A DNA stretch of 64,000 bases from Bacteriovoracaceae bacterium (GCA_016784965.1 JADHTQ010000022.1:1-64000), one strand, 5' to 3'; numbered from the stretch's first letter, positions 35,421 through 44,678 are shown. Notes: a model not told the origin generated them from the letters alone. Numbers and translations are program-made.

Positions 35421-35449
35421 TTGATTCGATGCGCAATCTGTTGTATACT
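35421..35449 (+). promoter_or_regulatory. Sigma-70 promoter of the exported EEP protein
   Basis: TTGATT (35421-35426), exact 17-nt spacer, TATACT (35444-35449), 57 nt before the ATG at 35507. One of the better promoter matches in the window. Confidence 0.55.
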
Positions 35450-35506
35450 GTTTCTGTTTATCTATGTAATTTTTTATTAATTTCATTTAATTATGAAGGA
35501 GCAGAC

Positions 35507-36400
35507 ATGTTTAATAAAATACTAATAATTGTGCTTTTGATGGTCGGCTTACCGATTTCAAATTCTTATGCTGAACTCAAGCTAGTTGATCTTATTCAAA
35601 CACTAGGGCAACTAAAACCTATTGAGTTTCATCTTCCAGCAGAAGGTCTTGAAATTACATCTCTTGGTAGCTATGAAGAAAGTCCTAGTGCCGGATTGGA
35701 CCCCAATAGTCTAAAAGTTCTAGTTTGGAATTTGTATAAAGGAAAAAAAGAAAGTTGGAAAAAAGATTTTTCTGATCTGATGGCAAATAGAGATATCGCA
35801 ATACTGCAAGAAGCTGTTTTAGACGACAATATGGGCGGCGTTTTTAAGCAGAAGTTTGAAATGGGCATTGAAATGGCCACTTCTTTTATCAATGATGAAA
35901 CCGATGTCGCCACCGGTGTGGCCACAGCTTCAAAGCTTGGACCTATTTCGAGCTTTTTTCAAAGAAGTAATGCCAGAGAAAGTGTAGTTAAAACTCCTAA
36001 GGTAGTTTTGTTTAACACTTACTCCATTTCGGGCAGTCAAAATGACTTGTTGGTAATCAATATTCATGCCATCAATGCAGTTTCTAAAAAAGATTTCATG
36101 GATCAGGTTCAAAATGTTGCCTCAGTTATTCGTGAACATGTTGGTCCTTGTATTTGGGCCGGAGACTTCAATACTTGGTCAAAGGGAAGAACTAGGGCAC
36201 TTAGCAAGCTAACCAGAAGACTGGGATTTGTGGAAGTAACGTTTGAAGATGACCAAAGAACGACTCCTCCAGGAGCGCGCTTTAAAGAGAAGTTAGATCA
36301 TATCTTTGTAAAAGGTTTAAAGATTAAAAGTTCAAAAGTGTATGGAGATATTGAAGGGTCTGACCATAAGGCAATGAGTGTTGAGCTGTCTGTAGAGTAA
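35507..36400 (+). CDS. Exported endonuclease/exonuclease/phosphatase-family protein
   Basis: ATG at 35507 follows GAAGGAGCAGAC; an upstream frame to 35399 would cover the promoter. The 297 residues carry a signal peptide (MFNKILIIVLLMVGLPISNS) and an EEP metal-dependent phosphoesterase fold: VLVWNLYKGKK (Asn metal ligand), AILQEAVLDD (catalytic Glu), VINIHAINA, WAGDFNTWSKGR (Asp/Asn) and the C-terminal GSDHKAMSVEL with the catalytic Asp-His. The substrate may be nucleic acid or phospholipid; sequence alone does not tell. Export suggests action on external or prey material. Confidence 0.82.
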   Translation: MFNKILIIVLLMVGLPISNSYAELKLVDLIQTLGQLKPIEFHLPAEGLEITSLGSYEESPSAGLDPNSLKVLVWNLYKGKKESWKKDFSDLMANRDIAILQEAVLDDNMGGVFKQKFEMGIEMATSFINDETDVATGVATASKLGPISSFFQRSNARESVVKTPKVVLFNTYSISGSQNDLLVINIHAINAVSKKDFMDQVQNVASVIREHVGPCIWAGDFNTWSKGRTRALSKLTRRLGFVEVTFEDDQRTTPPGARFKEKLDHIFVKGLKIKSSKVYGDIEGSDHKAMSVELSVE

Positions 36401-36411
36401 GTTTAAAGCGA

Positions 36412-37764
36412 TTAATCTGCTTGAGGATCACTGCGCTCATTTTCGGTGCCTACACTTGCATAGAATTTAGAGCGAGTAATCCCCAAACCTTCAATGGTTT
36501 GTCTGACAACACCATTGTTGTGCTCTAGGGCCCTAAGAATTATGTCTTTTTCAAGCTCCTTAAAAAAAGTTTTAAGGCCATTTTTTAAAGCATAGCTAAA
36601 TTGAGCATTAGTTGCCCTATAGTCGGCAAGCTTAGATTGATCTTCGCAGATGTACGGAGGCAGATCTGTGGTTTTAATCACTCCCTTATCTTGCAAAACA
36701 AGAAGCTGGAGCACCTTAACTAGCTCTCTGACATTTCCTGGCCACTTATAATTGGACAAGTATTTCATGGCATCTTCTTTTATTACTATTCTTCTGTGCC
36801 CTTTTAAATAATGTTTAACTAGCAGGGGAATGTCAGCTGCTCTTTTTGAAAGTGGCTTTAGGTGAATATTAATGCCGCTTATTCTATAAAAAAGGTCTTG
36901 CCTAAATTCTCCACTTTCAATTTTATCAAAAATATTGGTTTGCGAAGCACAGATCAGCCGAAAATTTGATTGGATGGGGTGATCGCTTCCTACCGGGTAA
37001 AATGTTTTTTCTTCTATTACCTTCAATAATTTTGTCTGTACATTTGTGGGCATCGAACAAATTTCATCAATAAATAGAGTCCCGTTATGAGCGGCCCTAA
37101 ACCTTCCCTCTTTGTCTGAGGTGGCCCCTGTGAATGATCCTTTTAGGTGTCCGAATAATTCAGATTCAATTAAGTTGGAATTAATTTCAGAACAGTTAAT
37201 GGAAATAAACCTACCCTTTTTTTGCGAGTTTTTATGAATTAGTTCTGCCAAAATTGTTTTTCCTACCCCTGTGGGACCTGTAAAAAACATTGAGATGTTG
37301 CTGGTACTATTTTTAAAAGCAAACTCTAGGTCTTCGATAGTGGATGCATCTTGGGTGATGAAGTCGTTTTTAATAAAGGAGTCAAACTGAAATTTATTTT
37401 TTTGTATTAAAAATTTATTGATGACTTTTACTATACTTTGATTTTCATTTCCCTTTTCAAAGTAATCTTGGCAGCCAGCTTCATAGGCCCTTTCAACAAT
37501 GTCATCATCATCATGCCCACTAAGCACCACTGTATATATCCCAGACTCTGCATAGCTAGAAACGATACTCAGTCCATCTAGATGTTGTTCTAGGTTTAGA
37601 TCAATAAAGGCAATATCAAATTGATTGCTATCAAGTAGCTCCAAGGCATCATGTTTGGTTGCCGCTTCGACAATCACTCCAAATGGCATCAATTGTTCTT
37701 TAAGCAAGGTTCGAAAAATTGCCTCATCGTCTAAGACCAGGATGGTTAGCGTATTACTTGTCAT
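36412..37764 (-). CDS. NtrC-type response regulator
   Basis: A 450-residue three-domain regulator: receiver (1-120; acidic pair in VLDDEAIF, phospho-acceptor Asp in FDIAFIDLNLE, about 55), AAA+ domain (about 135-370) with Walker A GPTGVGKT and Walker B GTLFIDEIC, and a Fis-type HTH (GVVRQTIEGLGITRSKFYAS). The sigma-54 contact loop reads GSFTGA instead of GAFTGA, a variant that is seen in working activators. No sensor kinase is adjacent, so the partner is elsewhere. It ends 11 bp from the convergent exported EEP gene. Confidence 0.88.
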   Translation of the reverse strand: MTSNTLTILVLDDEAIFRTLLKEQLMPFGVIVEAATKHDALELLDSNQFDIAFIDLNLEQHLDGLSIVSSYAESGIYTVVLSGHDDDDIVERAYEAGCQDYFEKGNENQSIVKVINKFLIQKNKFQFDSFIKNDFITQDASTIEDLEFAFKNSTSNISMFFTGPTGVGKTILAELIHKNSQKKGRFISINCSEINSNLIESELFGHLKGSFTGATSDKEGRFRAAHNGTLFIDEICSMPTNVQTKLLKVIEEKTFYPVGSDHPIQSNFRLICASQTNIFDKIESGEFRQDLFYRISGINIHLKPLSKRAADIPLLVKHYLKGHRRIVIKEDAMKYLSNYKWPGNVRELVKVLQLLVLQDKGVIKTTDLPPYICEDQSKLADYRATNAQFSYALKNGLKTFFKELEKDIILRALEHNNGVVRQTIEGLGITRSKFYASVGTENERSDPQAD

Positions 37765-37821
37765 CTTGCGCCTCCATAGCGCTGACCATTGCTAAAACAT
37801 CATTATTCTAACAGTAATCAT

Positions 37822-38721
37822 CTAACTATCAAATGTAGCATAATTTTCGTTTTCAATCTCTAAAAAATTTGCATCCATAAATTTTCGAACATAGATCCGT
37901 CCTACATAACATTCAGGGTCTGTTAGGTCCCACCGGTCTTCTTCTTCAAGAAAAACACAACCGTCACTATCTTCATAGATTGCGTCAGCGTGGATGGTTG
38001 CACTATACGCTATGATTTGTCCATTGTAGTAATGAACTTTTGCTCTACTCCACTCAACATCACCAACTTGGTAGTAAGGTCCCTCTAAAATAGTATCACC
38101 CCAGAGATTTTCTTCATCTTCTGCAAATATTTGCATATTTTTATTTATGTGGTCTCTTTGTCTTGTGGGTATCGTTTCTGTAGGAATCGTATCTAATTTA
38201 TAGGTAACAATATTTGACTCTTCTGCCTCCAAAAATGTAATTTTTGCAGTATCACCAAAGCAAGCAAATACATCCATGGGAACCACTTTGCCATAGAAAT
38301 TAAATTGCACAATTTGAGACCTAATAACTTGCAAATCTTCGATCAGTGTTGGGTCTGCCCCGTAGGTGGTGGGGTTGAGTGAATTTATATTTTCTATGAC
38401 CGCATCAACACGCCTTAGAGTTTGGGCGAGTTCTTCTGGAGCAAAGTATAAATATGAAACCTGTCTCTGTTCATTTTGCCAAGTATATGGACTGGCCCCT
38501 AGGGCATAAAAGAGGGTACTAATGGCGCTGTAGGTTTTTGACACAAGCTCAGCTTCAGCATGAGGTAGTGAGCGGTAAGAGTTGTAATATAGCTCTTCTA
38601 TAGATTCCATCGACTTATTGAGTAGTGGGAAATTGCTCGGACATTGTGCGGCATGACCGGTGCTGAGTGTAATAACAGCGGTATAAATTAGTAGCAAAGT
38701 TAGCAAATTTTTGATTTTCAT
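37822..38721 (-). CDS. Secreted hypothetical protein
   Basis: A 299-residue protein with signal peptide (MKIKNLLTLLLIYTAVITLS, cleavage after GHA). The mature part has a helical N-terminal half (LNKSMESIEELYYNSYRSLP) and a beta-rich C-terminal half with Cys pairs (DSDGCVFLEEEDRWD, DPECYVGRIYV). No known family. It starts 130 bp from asnB on the same strand but probably has its own promoter, as the gap contains AT-rich sequence and a good ribosome binding site precedes the ATG (AGGAGAGAAG). Confidence 0.65.
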   Translation of the reverse strand: MKIKNLLTLLLIYTAVITLSTGHAAQCPSNFPLLNKSMESIEELYYNSYRSLPHAEAELVSKTYSAISTLFYALGASPYTWQNEQRQVSYLYFAPEELAQTLRRVDAVIENINSLNPTTYGADPTLIEDLQVIRSQIVQFNFYGKVVPMDVFACFGDTAKITFLEAEESNIVTYKLDTIPTETIPTRQRDHINKNMQIFAEDEENLWGDTILEGPYYQVGDVEWSRAKVHYYNGQIIAYSATIHADAIYEDSDGCVFLEEEDRWDLTDPECYVGRIYVRKFMDANFLEIENENYATFDS

Positions 38722-38850
38722 AGCTTCTCTCCTTGGTAGAATTAATAACGCGAAGAAGCTATGATGTACAGTATAGAAAGTATATAGGTTCTATCTAAAT
38801 TTTATCAATTATATTCATTTAATTCATTTGTGCAATTTATTGCAAGTAAT

Positions 38851-40452
38851 TTACATGCCACTGGCCCCATAGTTTGGTAAGTAGCGAGCACTAGGATCTG
38901 CAATATCACAATTTTGCCACTGCCTATTTGGCATCCAGTAACCTTTGATTAGATCCCCTCTCATTGGAAAGAGTGATTCAAAAATATCCCGATACATTAG
39001 TGACTCTTTGGTAAATGGAGTAACGATAGGATACTTTCTTCTGGCTTGGACTAAATCAGTTGTGGTGTAGGAAGCTTCGGCATATTCTTTTAGGTAATCC
39101 ACCAAGGTGTGTCCGACTGCATCTGAAAAGGCCGCTTTTTCGCGATAGAGAATATGTTGTGGTAAAAAGTTTTCAGTAGTATCAAAGGCCTTTCTTAGAA
39201 GATATTTTCCCATCCCATAATGATTCATTTTGAGTTCTGGTGGTATACTCATCACGTATTTTACAAAATCCAGATCCCCAAAAGGCACTCTGGCCTCTAA
39301 AGAGTTGGCACTGATGCAGCGGTCTGCCCTCAACACGTCATACATATAGAGTTCCTCAACTCTTTTTTGAGACTCTTGTAAAAATGCAAGTGGAGATGGC
39401 GCAAAGTCGGTATACTTGTATCCAAATAACTCATCACTGATCTCACCAGTTAACAAGACTTTTATATCGGTATTTTTGCGTATGTATTTGCATATTAAAT
39501 ACATTCCAATGGATGCTCGAATGGTGGTTATATCCCAAGTTTCGGTGTAATAGATTACCTCGCGAAGTGCCTCTAAAACATCTTCTTTAGAGATGATTAT
39601 TTCGTGATGGTTGGAGCCTATAAAGTTGGCCACATCTTTTGCGTACTTTAGGTCAATTGGGTCACGGTCCATCCCAATAGCAAAGGTCTCAATTGGACCA
39701 CTTGTGAGTTTACTGGCGATTGAGCATACTAAGCTGGAGTCGAGACCTCCACTGAGTAAAAATCCAATTGGAGCGTCGGCCACTAACCTTTTTTTAACTC
39801 CTCCAACTAGCAACTCTTTTATATTGGTTAAAGTAGTATCAAAGCTGTGGTCTTTGAAACTTGTGACCTTAGTAATGTCCTGGTAACAAATAAAGTTGCC
39901 AAACCCATCATAGTAGTGCCCAGGAGGAAAAGCTTGTACCTCTTTACAAATATTGGTCAAACTCTTGGCCTCTGATGCAAACACAATGCTTTGATCAAAA
40001 ACTGAGTATCCATAAAAAAGTGGTCTGATTCCGATAGGATCTCTTGCTACTAAGTAGCGATTATGTGCTTCATCATGGATGACAAATGCAAATTCAGCAT
40101 CGAGCATCAGAGCTGTTTTTTCTATACCAAATTGGGCGTACAGAGGCAGGATAACCTCACAATCTGAACCCGATTGAAAGCTGTATGGAGCAGGCAAGTT
40201 TTGTTTAAGTTGTTTGTAATTATAAACTTCACCGTTGCATACCAAAGTGTTTTTCGTCTTTTTATCAACTAAAGGCCCATTTGCTCTGCTAGATAGATCC
40301 ATGATACTCAAGCGGTGAAAGCCTATGACTCCACCACCTGTCACCTGCTTTATTTGGGTGTTATCAGGACCCCGGTGAGACAATTTTTTAAACTCTGCCT
40401 TGAATTGATCAATCGACAATTTGGCCCCAGTATACACCATAAATCCACACAT
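38851..40452 (-). CDS. asnB: Asparagine synthase (glutamine-hydrolysing)
   Basis: Makes asparagine from aspartate, glutamine and ATP. The 533 residues begin MCGF, so Cys2 is the glutaminase nucleophile; the N-domain shows LSHRGPDNTQ, GFHRLSIMDL and CNGEVYNYKQ. The C-domain has the ATP pyrophosphatase loop FLLSGGLDSSLVCSIAS (about 230-246), LLTGEISDELFGYKY, and LEARVPFGDLDF. GGAGGAATT precedes the ATG. The divergent gene is an Lrp/AsnC-type regulator, a common partner that may control asnB. Confidence 0.94.
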   Translation of the reverse strand: MCGFMVYTGAKLSIDQFKAEFKKLSHRGPDNTQIKQVTGGGVIGFHRLSIMDLSSRANGPLVDKKTKNTLVCNGEVYNYKQLKQNLPAPYSFQSGSDCEVILPLYAQFGIEKTALMLDAEFAFVIHDEAHNRYLVARDPIGIRPLFYGYSVFDQSIVFASEAKSLTNICKEVQAFPPGHYYDGFGNFICYQDITKVTSFKDHSFDTTLTNIKELLVGGVKKRLVADAPIGFLLSGGLDSSLVCSIASKLTSGPIETFAIGMDRDPIDLKYAKDVANFIGSNHHEIIISKEDVLEALREVIYYTETWDITTIRASIGMYLICKYIRKNTDIKVLLTGEISDELFGYKYTDFAPSPLAFLQESQKRVEELYMYDVLRADRCISANSLEARVPFGDLDFVKYVMSIPPELKMNHYGMGKYLLRKAFDTTENFLPQHILYREKAAFSDAVGHTLVDYLKEYAEASYTTTDLVQARRKYPIVTPFTKESLMYRDIFESLFPMRGDLIKGYWMPNRQWQNCDIADPSARYLPNYGASGM

Positions 40453-40485
40453 AATTCCTCCAATCTAGTTTTTGCGATAAACTAA

Positions 40486-40571
40486 TTGCTATTTAATACC
40501 ATATATCGGAATTTATTGAAGAAGTAATAGCAAAAATGTGATATTATTGTGAAATTGATTGCAAAAAGCAA
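40486..40571. promoter_or_regulatory. Operator-like dyads between asnB and the Lrp-type gene
   Basis: An 8-bp inverted pair TTGCTATT (40486-40493) / AATAGCAA (40526-40533) and a short palindrome TTGC-AAAAA-GCAA (40559-40571) lie in the 155-bp divergent gap. Lrp-family proteins bind AT-rich dyads of this sort. Binding is not shown. Confidence 0.35.
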
Positions 40572-40607
40572 CTACTGATAACAAATCGGTATATTTGGGT
40601 GGCTGAA

Positions 40608-41072
40608 ATGGATGAAAAATACGAAATTGATACTCTGGATCGCAAAATTATTAACTACCTTCTAAAAGATGCGCGTATGCCCTTTTTAGAAATTGCCAGA
40701 AAGCTCATTGTCTCTGGGGGAACAATTCATCAAAGAGTAGAGCGTTTAAAAAAAATGGGAGTAATTACAGGAAGTCAAATTACTCTAGATATGCAAAAGC
40801 TGGGTCTTGATGTAACGGTTTTGCTTGGTATCCATTTAAAGAGCACAAAAACATTAAATAGTGTACTGGCCAATTTAAAGTTATTTAAAGAGATTACTGA
40901 TGCCTATTACACAACTGGTACCTATGCTTTGATCATAAAGGTGCAAACCAAAAGCATTGAAGACTTTCACAAGTTTTTAATTGAAAAACTTCAGGCAATT
41001 GATGAGATTCAAGCTACAGAGTCGTTTATATGTTTAGATCGACCAATTGAAAATACGATCAATTTCATTTAG
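40608..41072 (+). CDS. Lrp/AsnC-family regulator
   Basis: A 154-residue regulator (start ATG 40608; GTG 40599 possible). An N-terminal HTH (TLDRKIINYLLKDARMPFLE, IARKLIVSGGTIHQRVERLK) binds DNA and a C-terminal RAM domain (VTVLLGIHLKSTKTLN to the end) binds amino acids and oligomerises. Proteins of this type respond to asparagine, leucine or other amino acids. Its divergent position to asnB suggests control of asparagine synthesis and autoregulation. The resident chromosome seems to stop here; the next 3.6 kb are different in composition. Confidence 0.88.
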   Translation: MDEKYEIDTLDRKIINYLLKDARMPFLEIARKLIVSGGTIHQRVERLKKMGVITGSQITLDMQKLGLDVTVLLGIHLKSTKTLNSVLANLKLFKEITDAYYTTGTYALIIKVQTKSIEDFHKFLIEKLQAIDEIQATESFICLDRPIENTINFI

Positions 41073-41241
41073 GAAATTGTTTATAAAGCTACTAATCTAC
41101 CATTGTTCTGATTATTTTCGCAATACATTACATCTGAAAAGTAAGTTAATTGAATAACAATGAAATCGAATTTTCAGTTCTTAAAAAAATACTTGAATCG
41201 TTATAGGGAGATATTGATACATTATGAAATGAGGTTGTAAT

Positions 41242-41433
41242 ATGGACAAAAAACAAGTAAAGGATAAAGTCAAAATCAATTGGCAAATCCCCAAATCAAT
41301 AGTAAGAGAAAAATTAAAAAATCAATACGCAAAAATCAAGAAGTCACTTTACATAATTTATGATTTGGTCTACCACTATGAAATAGTAATTTTCTCTTTG
41401 ACTCCTAGTACACAAACTGTAACATATGTTTAA
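41242..41433 (+). CDS. Small basic hypothetical protein
   Basis: A 63-residue frame with a basic N-terminal half (MDKKQVKDKVKINWQIPKSI, NQYAKIKK) and an aromatic hydrophobic segment (SLYIIYDLVYHYEIVIFS). No cysteine and no family. The Shine-Dalgarno is weak (GAGGTTG). It lies 63 bp upstream of the CxCxxC protein and could be a leader, an immunity-type peptide, or not expressed at all. Confidence 0.35.
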   Translation: MDKKQVKDKVKINWQIPKSIVREKLKNQYAKIKKSLYIIYDLVYHYEIVIFSLTPSTQTVTYV

Positions 41434-41496
41434 CAATACTATTCTAATAAATATTTTTACAATGTTGGTAGATAATTTCAACTTGGAGGAACAACA

Positions 41497-41913
41497 ATGA
41501 CAGACCTGTTAAAAGAGTTAAAGCAAGAGTATTCTATAGACAGTTTTAAAAAATACGCCAAGAACAATAAGCACACCATAAAGTTAATGGGAAAGATTAG
41601 AATAGTGACAGAACGTAGTGATTGTATAGCTTTAATACCTAATCTGAGTGAAAAAGTATGCTTTGAAATAGATGTTGTGGACATTGAAGGTTATGAAAAA
41701 ATTACTAACACCGAAGACCCAACTTATATAGTGAAATTAAAGGATAATTCCAAAATTCTAAAAATGGAAATAATTTCTTTTGGAAGCGAAAATCAACAAT
41801 ACCGAAATAATAAATACGATTTTGGTAGAATGCAATTTACTCCTTTTTATCGCTTTCCACATTCGGATGGTGCAGAACCGATCTGTATTTGTGTTGATTG
41901 TAACGAAACTTAA
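41497..41913 (+). CDS. Candidate precursor protein with CxCxxC tail
   Basis: A 138-residue protein with an excellent ribosome binding site (TTGGAGGAACAACA before ATG). No family is recognised. The N-terminal 100 residues are a charged, possibly folded part (KLMGKIRIVTERSDCIALIP, KVCFEIDVVDIEGYEKI). The last 30 residues change character: FGRMQFTPFYRFPHSDGAEP followed by ICICVDCNET, rich in aromatics, Gly, Ser and Cys. This leader-plus-distinct-tail layout, directly upstream of a radical SAM/SPASM enzyme, is what peptide precursors of sactipeptide- or ranthipeptide-like pathways look like. Precursor status is inferred; a stand-alone metal-binding protein is the alternative. Confidence 0.5.
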   Translation: MTDLLKELKQEYSIDSFKKYAKNNKHTIKLMGKIRIVTERSDCIALIPNLSEKVCFEIDVVDIEGYEKITNTEDPTYIVKLKDNSKILKMEIISFGSENQQYRNNKYDFGRMQFTPFYRFPHSDGAEPICICVDCNET

Positions 41914-41994
41914 TTTTGAAATGTAACACAATAAGCGAGGTCTAATCTATTGCCATTTAATAGCTTTTACATGTAGATTTCATTTTTACTAGAA

Positions 41995-42014
41995 ATAGAT
42001 GCCTCCCCATCTAT
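41995..42014 (+). other. Hairpin upstream of the radical SAM gene
   Basis: Perfect stem ATAGATG / CATCTAT with loop CCTCCC at 41995-42014, in the 169-bp gap between the CxCxxC protein and the radical SAM gene. No T-run follows, so it is not a classical terminator; it might attenuate or process the transcript. Confidence 0.45.
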
Positions 42015-42082
42015 ACCAGGAAGTGAAGTTTGGCAAGTAATGTAGATTTGGAAAACGCTACAAATGACTAGTCGGAGGTTGT

Positions 42083-43393
42083 GTGTACAATGTTAATATC
42101 CCATTTGGAGTTCAGTTTGAAATAACTGATCGTTGTAACTATAAGTGCCCTCATTGTTTTAATTTTTCTCAGTGTGACTTTTACAAGGGATTCAGTAATG
42201 ATCTGAACAAAAAAGAAGTCCTTGAGGTTGCAAAAAAAATTGTTGAAGAGGGTTTTTTTGCAGTTAATATAACCGGTGGTGAACCTTTTTGTCGACCTGA
42301 TGTACTAGATGAATTAATTGCCTATTTTCTAATGAACAAAATCTTCGTTTCGCTTAATACAAACCTATCTATTCTTAACGAGGAAATAGTTAACAAGTTC
42401 AAAAAAAACAAATTGAGTGGACTTTTAGTATCGTGTCCATCTCTTGAACCTTTGTTGTATAAACAAATGACTGGAGGAGGCGATCTATGCAATTTTAAAA
42501 ATAATTTGTGTTTGCTTATTAAGAGTCATATTGGATTTTCAGTTAATATGGTAGTAAACAAGAGCAATATAGGTAAGATCAGAGAAACGGCTGAAGGATT
42601 AAATGAGCTTGGAGTTACTTCTTTCGGTGCGACTCCAATGGCATATACGTGCAAGAGCAACTTTAAAAATAAAAGCATTAATAGAGATGACGTAAGATTT
42701 GTGATTGAGGAATTGACATGGATTCATAAAAAATACGGGATGAAGGTTGATATATTTATGTCACTTCCAAAATGCATTTTTCCTGAAGAAATACGTCGTA
42801 GTGATTTAGGATTTTTAAAAAGAAGTTGCCAAGCTGGCCGGGCAGCAATGACTATTTCTTGTAATGGCGATGTGAGGCCATGTTCACATAGTGAGCAAAC
42901 ATATGGTAACATATTACACGAACCTGCAAGTGAAATATATTTAAAGATGGCTGCCTGGAGAGAAGGAGCGTTTATACCTAAAGACTGTGATGGATGTGCT
43001 GTTGTATATAAGTGTTTTGGAGGTTGTAGAGAGTCTTCATTGGCCATTAATGGCAAAATTAACAGCAACGATAGTTGGATGATATCACCTATAAAAGTTG
43101 ATACGTTTGCAAAAAATAGTCATAAAACTCAATTCTTTGAAAATAATGTAATTGATCTTACAGGTGAAATAAGATATAGAATTGAAGGTGATTATTTTGC
43201 TGTTTGTACAAAAGCGAAAAATATTTCCTTAATTAATAAAGAGCTCTTTTTATTTCTTAAAGAGTTAGAAGATTTATGCCCAATAACTATCAAGTCCTTA
43301 TCGACGAAACTAAACGTATTAGTCGATGATGTATGTTTCAGAAACATAATCAGAGGGTTAATAGAGCGAAACCTTGTAAGTATTGACGAATGA
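42083..43393 (+). CDS. Radical SAM/SPASM peptide-modifying enzyme
   Basis: A 436-residue radical SAM protein. GTG 42083 follows GGAGG by 4 nt and no in-frame ATG lies nearby. The [4Fe-4S]/SAM motif is CNYKCPHC (Cys 18, 22, 25), with GGEP at about 65-68. A SPASM auxiliary-cluster domain follows: KRSCQAGRAAMTISCNGDVR, PCSH, then CDGCAVVYKCFGGC (about 300-318). Residues about 365-436 (NKELFLFLKELEDLCPITIK, LIERNLVSI) look like a small winged-helix/PqqD-type recognition domain used to grip leader peptides. Such enzymes form thioether or C-C crosslinks in ribosomal peptides, or activate partner enzymes. The CxCxxC protein upstream is the best substrate candidate. Confidence 0.82.
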   Translation: MYNVNIPFGVQFEITDRCNYKCPHCFNFSQCDFYKGFSNDLNKKEVLEVAKKIVEEGFFAVNITGGEPFCRPDVLDELIAYFLMNKIFVSLNTNLSILNEEIVNKFKKNKLSGLLVSCPSLEPLLYKQMTGGGDLCNFKNNLCLLIKSHIGFSVNMVVNKSNIGKIRETAEGLNELGVTSFGATPMAYTCKSNFKNKSINRDDVRFVIEELTWIHKKYGMKVDIFMSLPKCIFPEEIRRSDLGFLKRSCQAGRAAMTISCNGDVRPCSHSEQTYGNILHEPASEIYLKMAAWREGAFIPKDCDGCAVVYKCFGGCRESSLAINGKINSNDSWMISPIKVDTFAKNSHKTQFFENNVIDLTGEIRYRIEGDYFAVCTKAKNISLINKELFLFLKELEDLCPITIKSLSTKLNVLVDDVCFRNIIRGLIERNLVSIDE

Positions 43394-43405
43394 GTTGTTG
43401 TAAAA

Positions 43406-44299
43406 TTATTCATGTAACTTTTTTTCATATGTCAAAAGAGTTTTTCGGCCATATAAAGTGAAGTCATTTCTTTTATTTATTTTACTAATAAAATCATCTG
43501 ATTTTGTCATTATCATTAATTCTTTAATTTTTTCTTTTCCATACTTATTTTCTATGTAACCTACAAATAGTCCGCATAATGCGTATCTATCACGCTCATT
43601 CCATAAATAACCAAATGTACTTACTTCAATATCCTTGCGAGCAATGCTTTTTAACAAATTCTTTTTTTTATACTTGTATTGTCCAGCAATTAGGACCGCT
43701 AAGCCTTCTGCAAAACAAATAATACTAGGATCTCTTATTTTAATCAAAGGAGTTAATGAGTGATTTAGGCGAAGCTGGTTTTGATATAAATGTACCATTT
43801 CATGAGTAATAAGCATTTGAATACTGTCTCTAGAGTAAGGGTAATGCATGGGAGCGTCTTTTTCCCATGAATTTGGGGATAGAATATGGATTTTATCACT
43901 GTTGGGTGTTGACCCTACTAGCCATTGAGGAGACTTATAATTTTGTTTTCTTTTTAATTTCTGTAATACTCTGTTAAATTTCTTTCTATCAGAATAAAGA
44001 TACAATGAGAAATCAGCTATTTTGGTTTGAGGAAAATATGTACTTATTTGCTTGATAGCAACAGATGAGTACATTGAAAAAGTATCAACAATATTGGTAT
44101 CACCAGTATCAAAATAAATTGTAAAATATCCATAGCTCTTTTTTGACCAGTTTAAATTCTGTAATATGGTATAAGTGCTAAATAATATTATTATAAGAAA
44201 TATACCTCCAAGTATTAAGATTTTGTTTTTTTTTGATTTCCTTGTGGGTACAAACAATATCACCAAAAGAACTCCCAAAACTGATAGAATTTGTAGCAA
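43406..44299 (-). CDS. Membrane-anchored HExxH peptidase
   Basis: A 297-residue protein with two N-terminal hydrophobic segments (about 2-16 and 27-46) and an outward domain carrying the zincin motif ITHEMVHLYQNQ (about 164-175) with a downstream Glu in CFAEGLAVLIAGQ, the gluzincin arrangement of M1-like/peptidase_MA families. It would be a zinc metallopeptidase facing the periplasm. It converges on the radical SAM gene (12-bp gap) and shares its AT-rich composition. It could remove a leader from the modified peptide, but convergent orientation means co-regulation is not shown. Confidence 0.7.
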   Translation of the reverse strand: MLQILSVLGVLLVILFVPTRKSKKNKILILGGIFLIIILFSTYTILQNLNWSKKSYGYFTIYFDTGDTNIVDTFSMYSSVAIKQISTYFPQTKIADFSLYLYSDRKKFNRVLQKLKRKQNYKSPQWLVGSTPNSDKIHILSPNSWEKDAPMHYPYSRDSIQMLITHEMVHLYQNQLRLNHSLTPLIKIRDPSIICFAEGLAVLIAGQYKYKKKNLLKSIARKDIEVSTFGYLWNERDRYALCGLFVGYIENKYGKEKIKELMIMTKSDDFISKINKRNDFTLYGRKTLLTYEKKLHE

Positions 44300-44678
44300 C
44301 TGCGAGAAGACAAAGTCATAGATTAATCAATATGATACGATTTGATTTTTTAACTGTCATGACACACTGTGGACTGGACCCAAAGACATGTCGATATGAA
44401 ATTCATAATTTATGAAAACATGAGTTTTGAGAGGGCCTTTGACTTGAAGTGTAAGCAGGGGAACTGTGGACTGCTAGGTGGGGATAATCATCTAAAAGCT
44501 ATAGAACATTGGGAAATGGTTGTGATGTGGACAGAATCACGTTGTGCGCCATGATGGAGACGACATTTAAAGGTTTCTATAAATATTAACCATCCTGGTG
44601 TCTGAGAGCATAGCGTGTAGTTAAAGCAAACATAGGAACTTCGGATAGAAAGAGACAAAGCCGCTTAATAGTTACTAT
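44300..44678. other. Intergenic stretch without recognisable gene
   Basis: About 380 bases without convincing coding signal. Two short frames (44233-44415, 44369-44554) lack ribosome binding sites and family resemblance. An 11-bp direct repeat containing CTGTGGACTG occurs near 44366 and 44463. The stretch may be a degraded insertion at the right edge of the AT-rich block. Confidence 0.3.

Noticed and set aside
44369-44554. 61-residue frame (and 44233-44415) in the gap before the M1 peptidase
   Set aside because: No Shine-Dalgarno, no recognisable motif, and the two frames overlap; coding is not supported.
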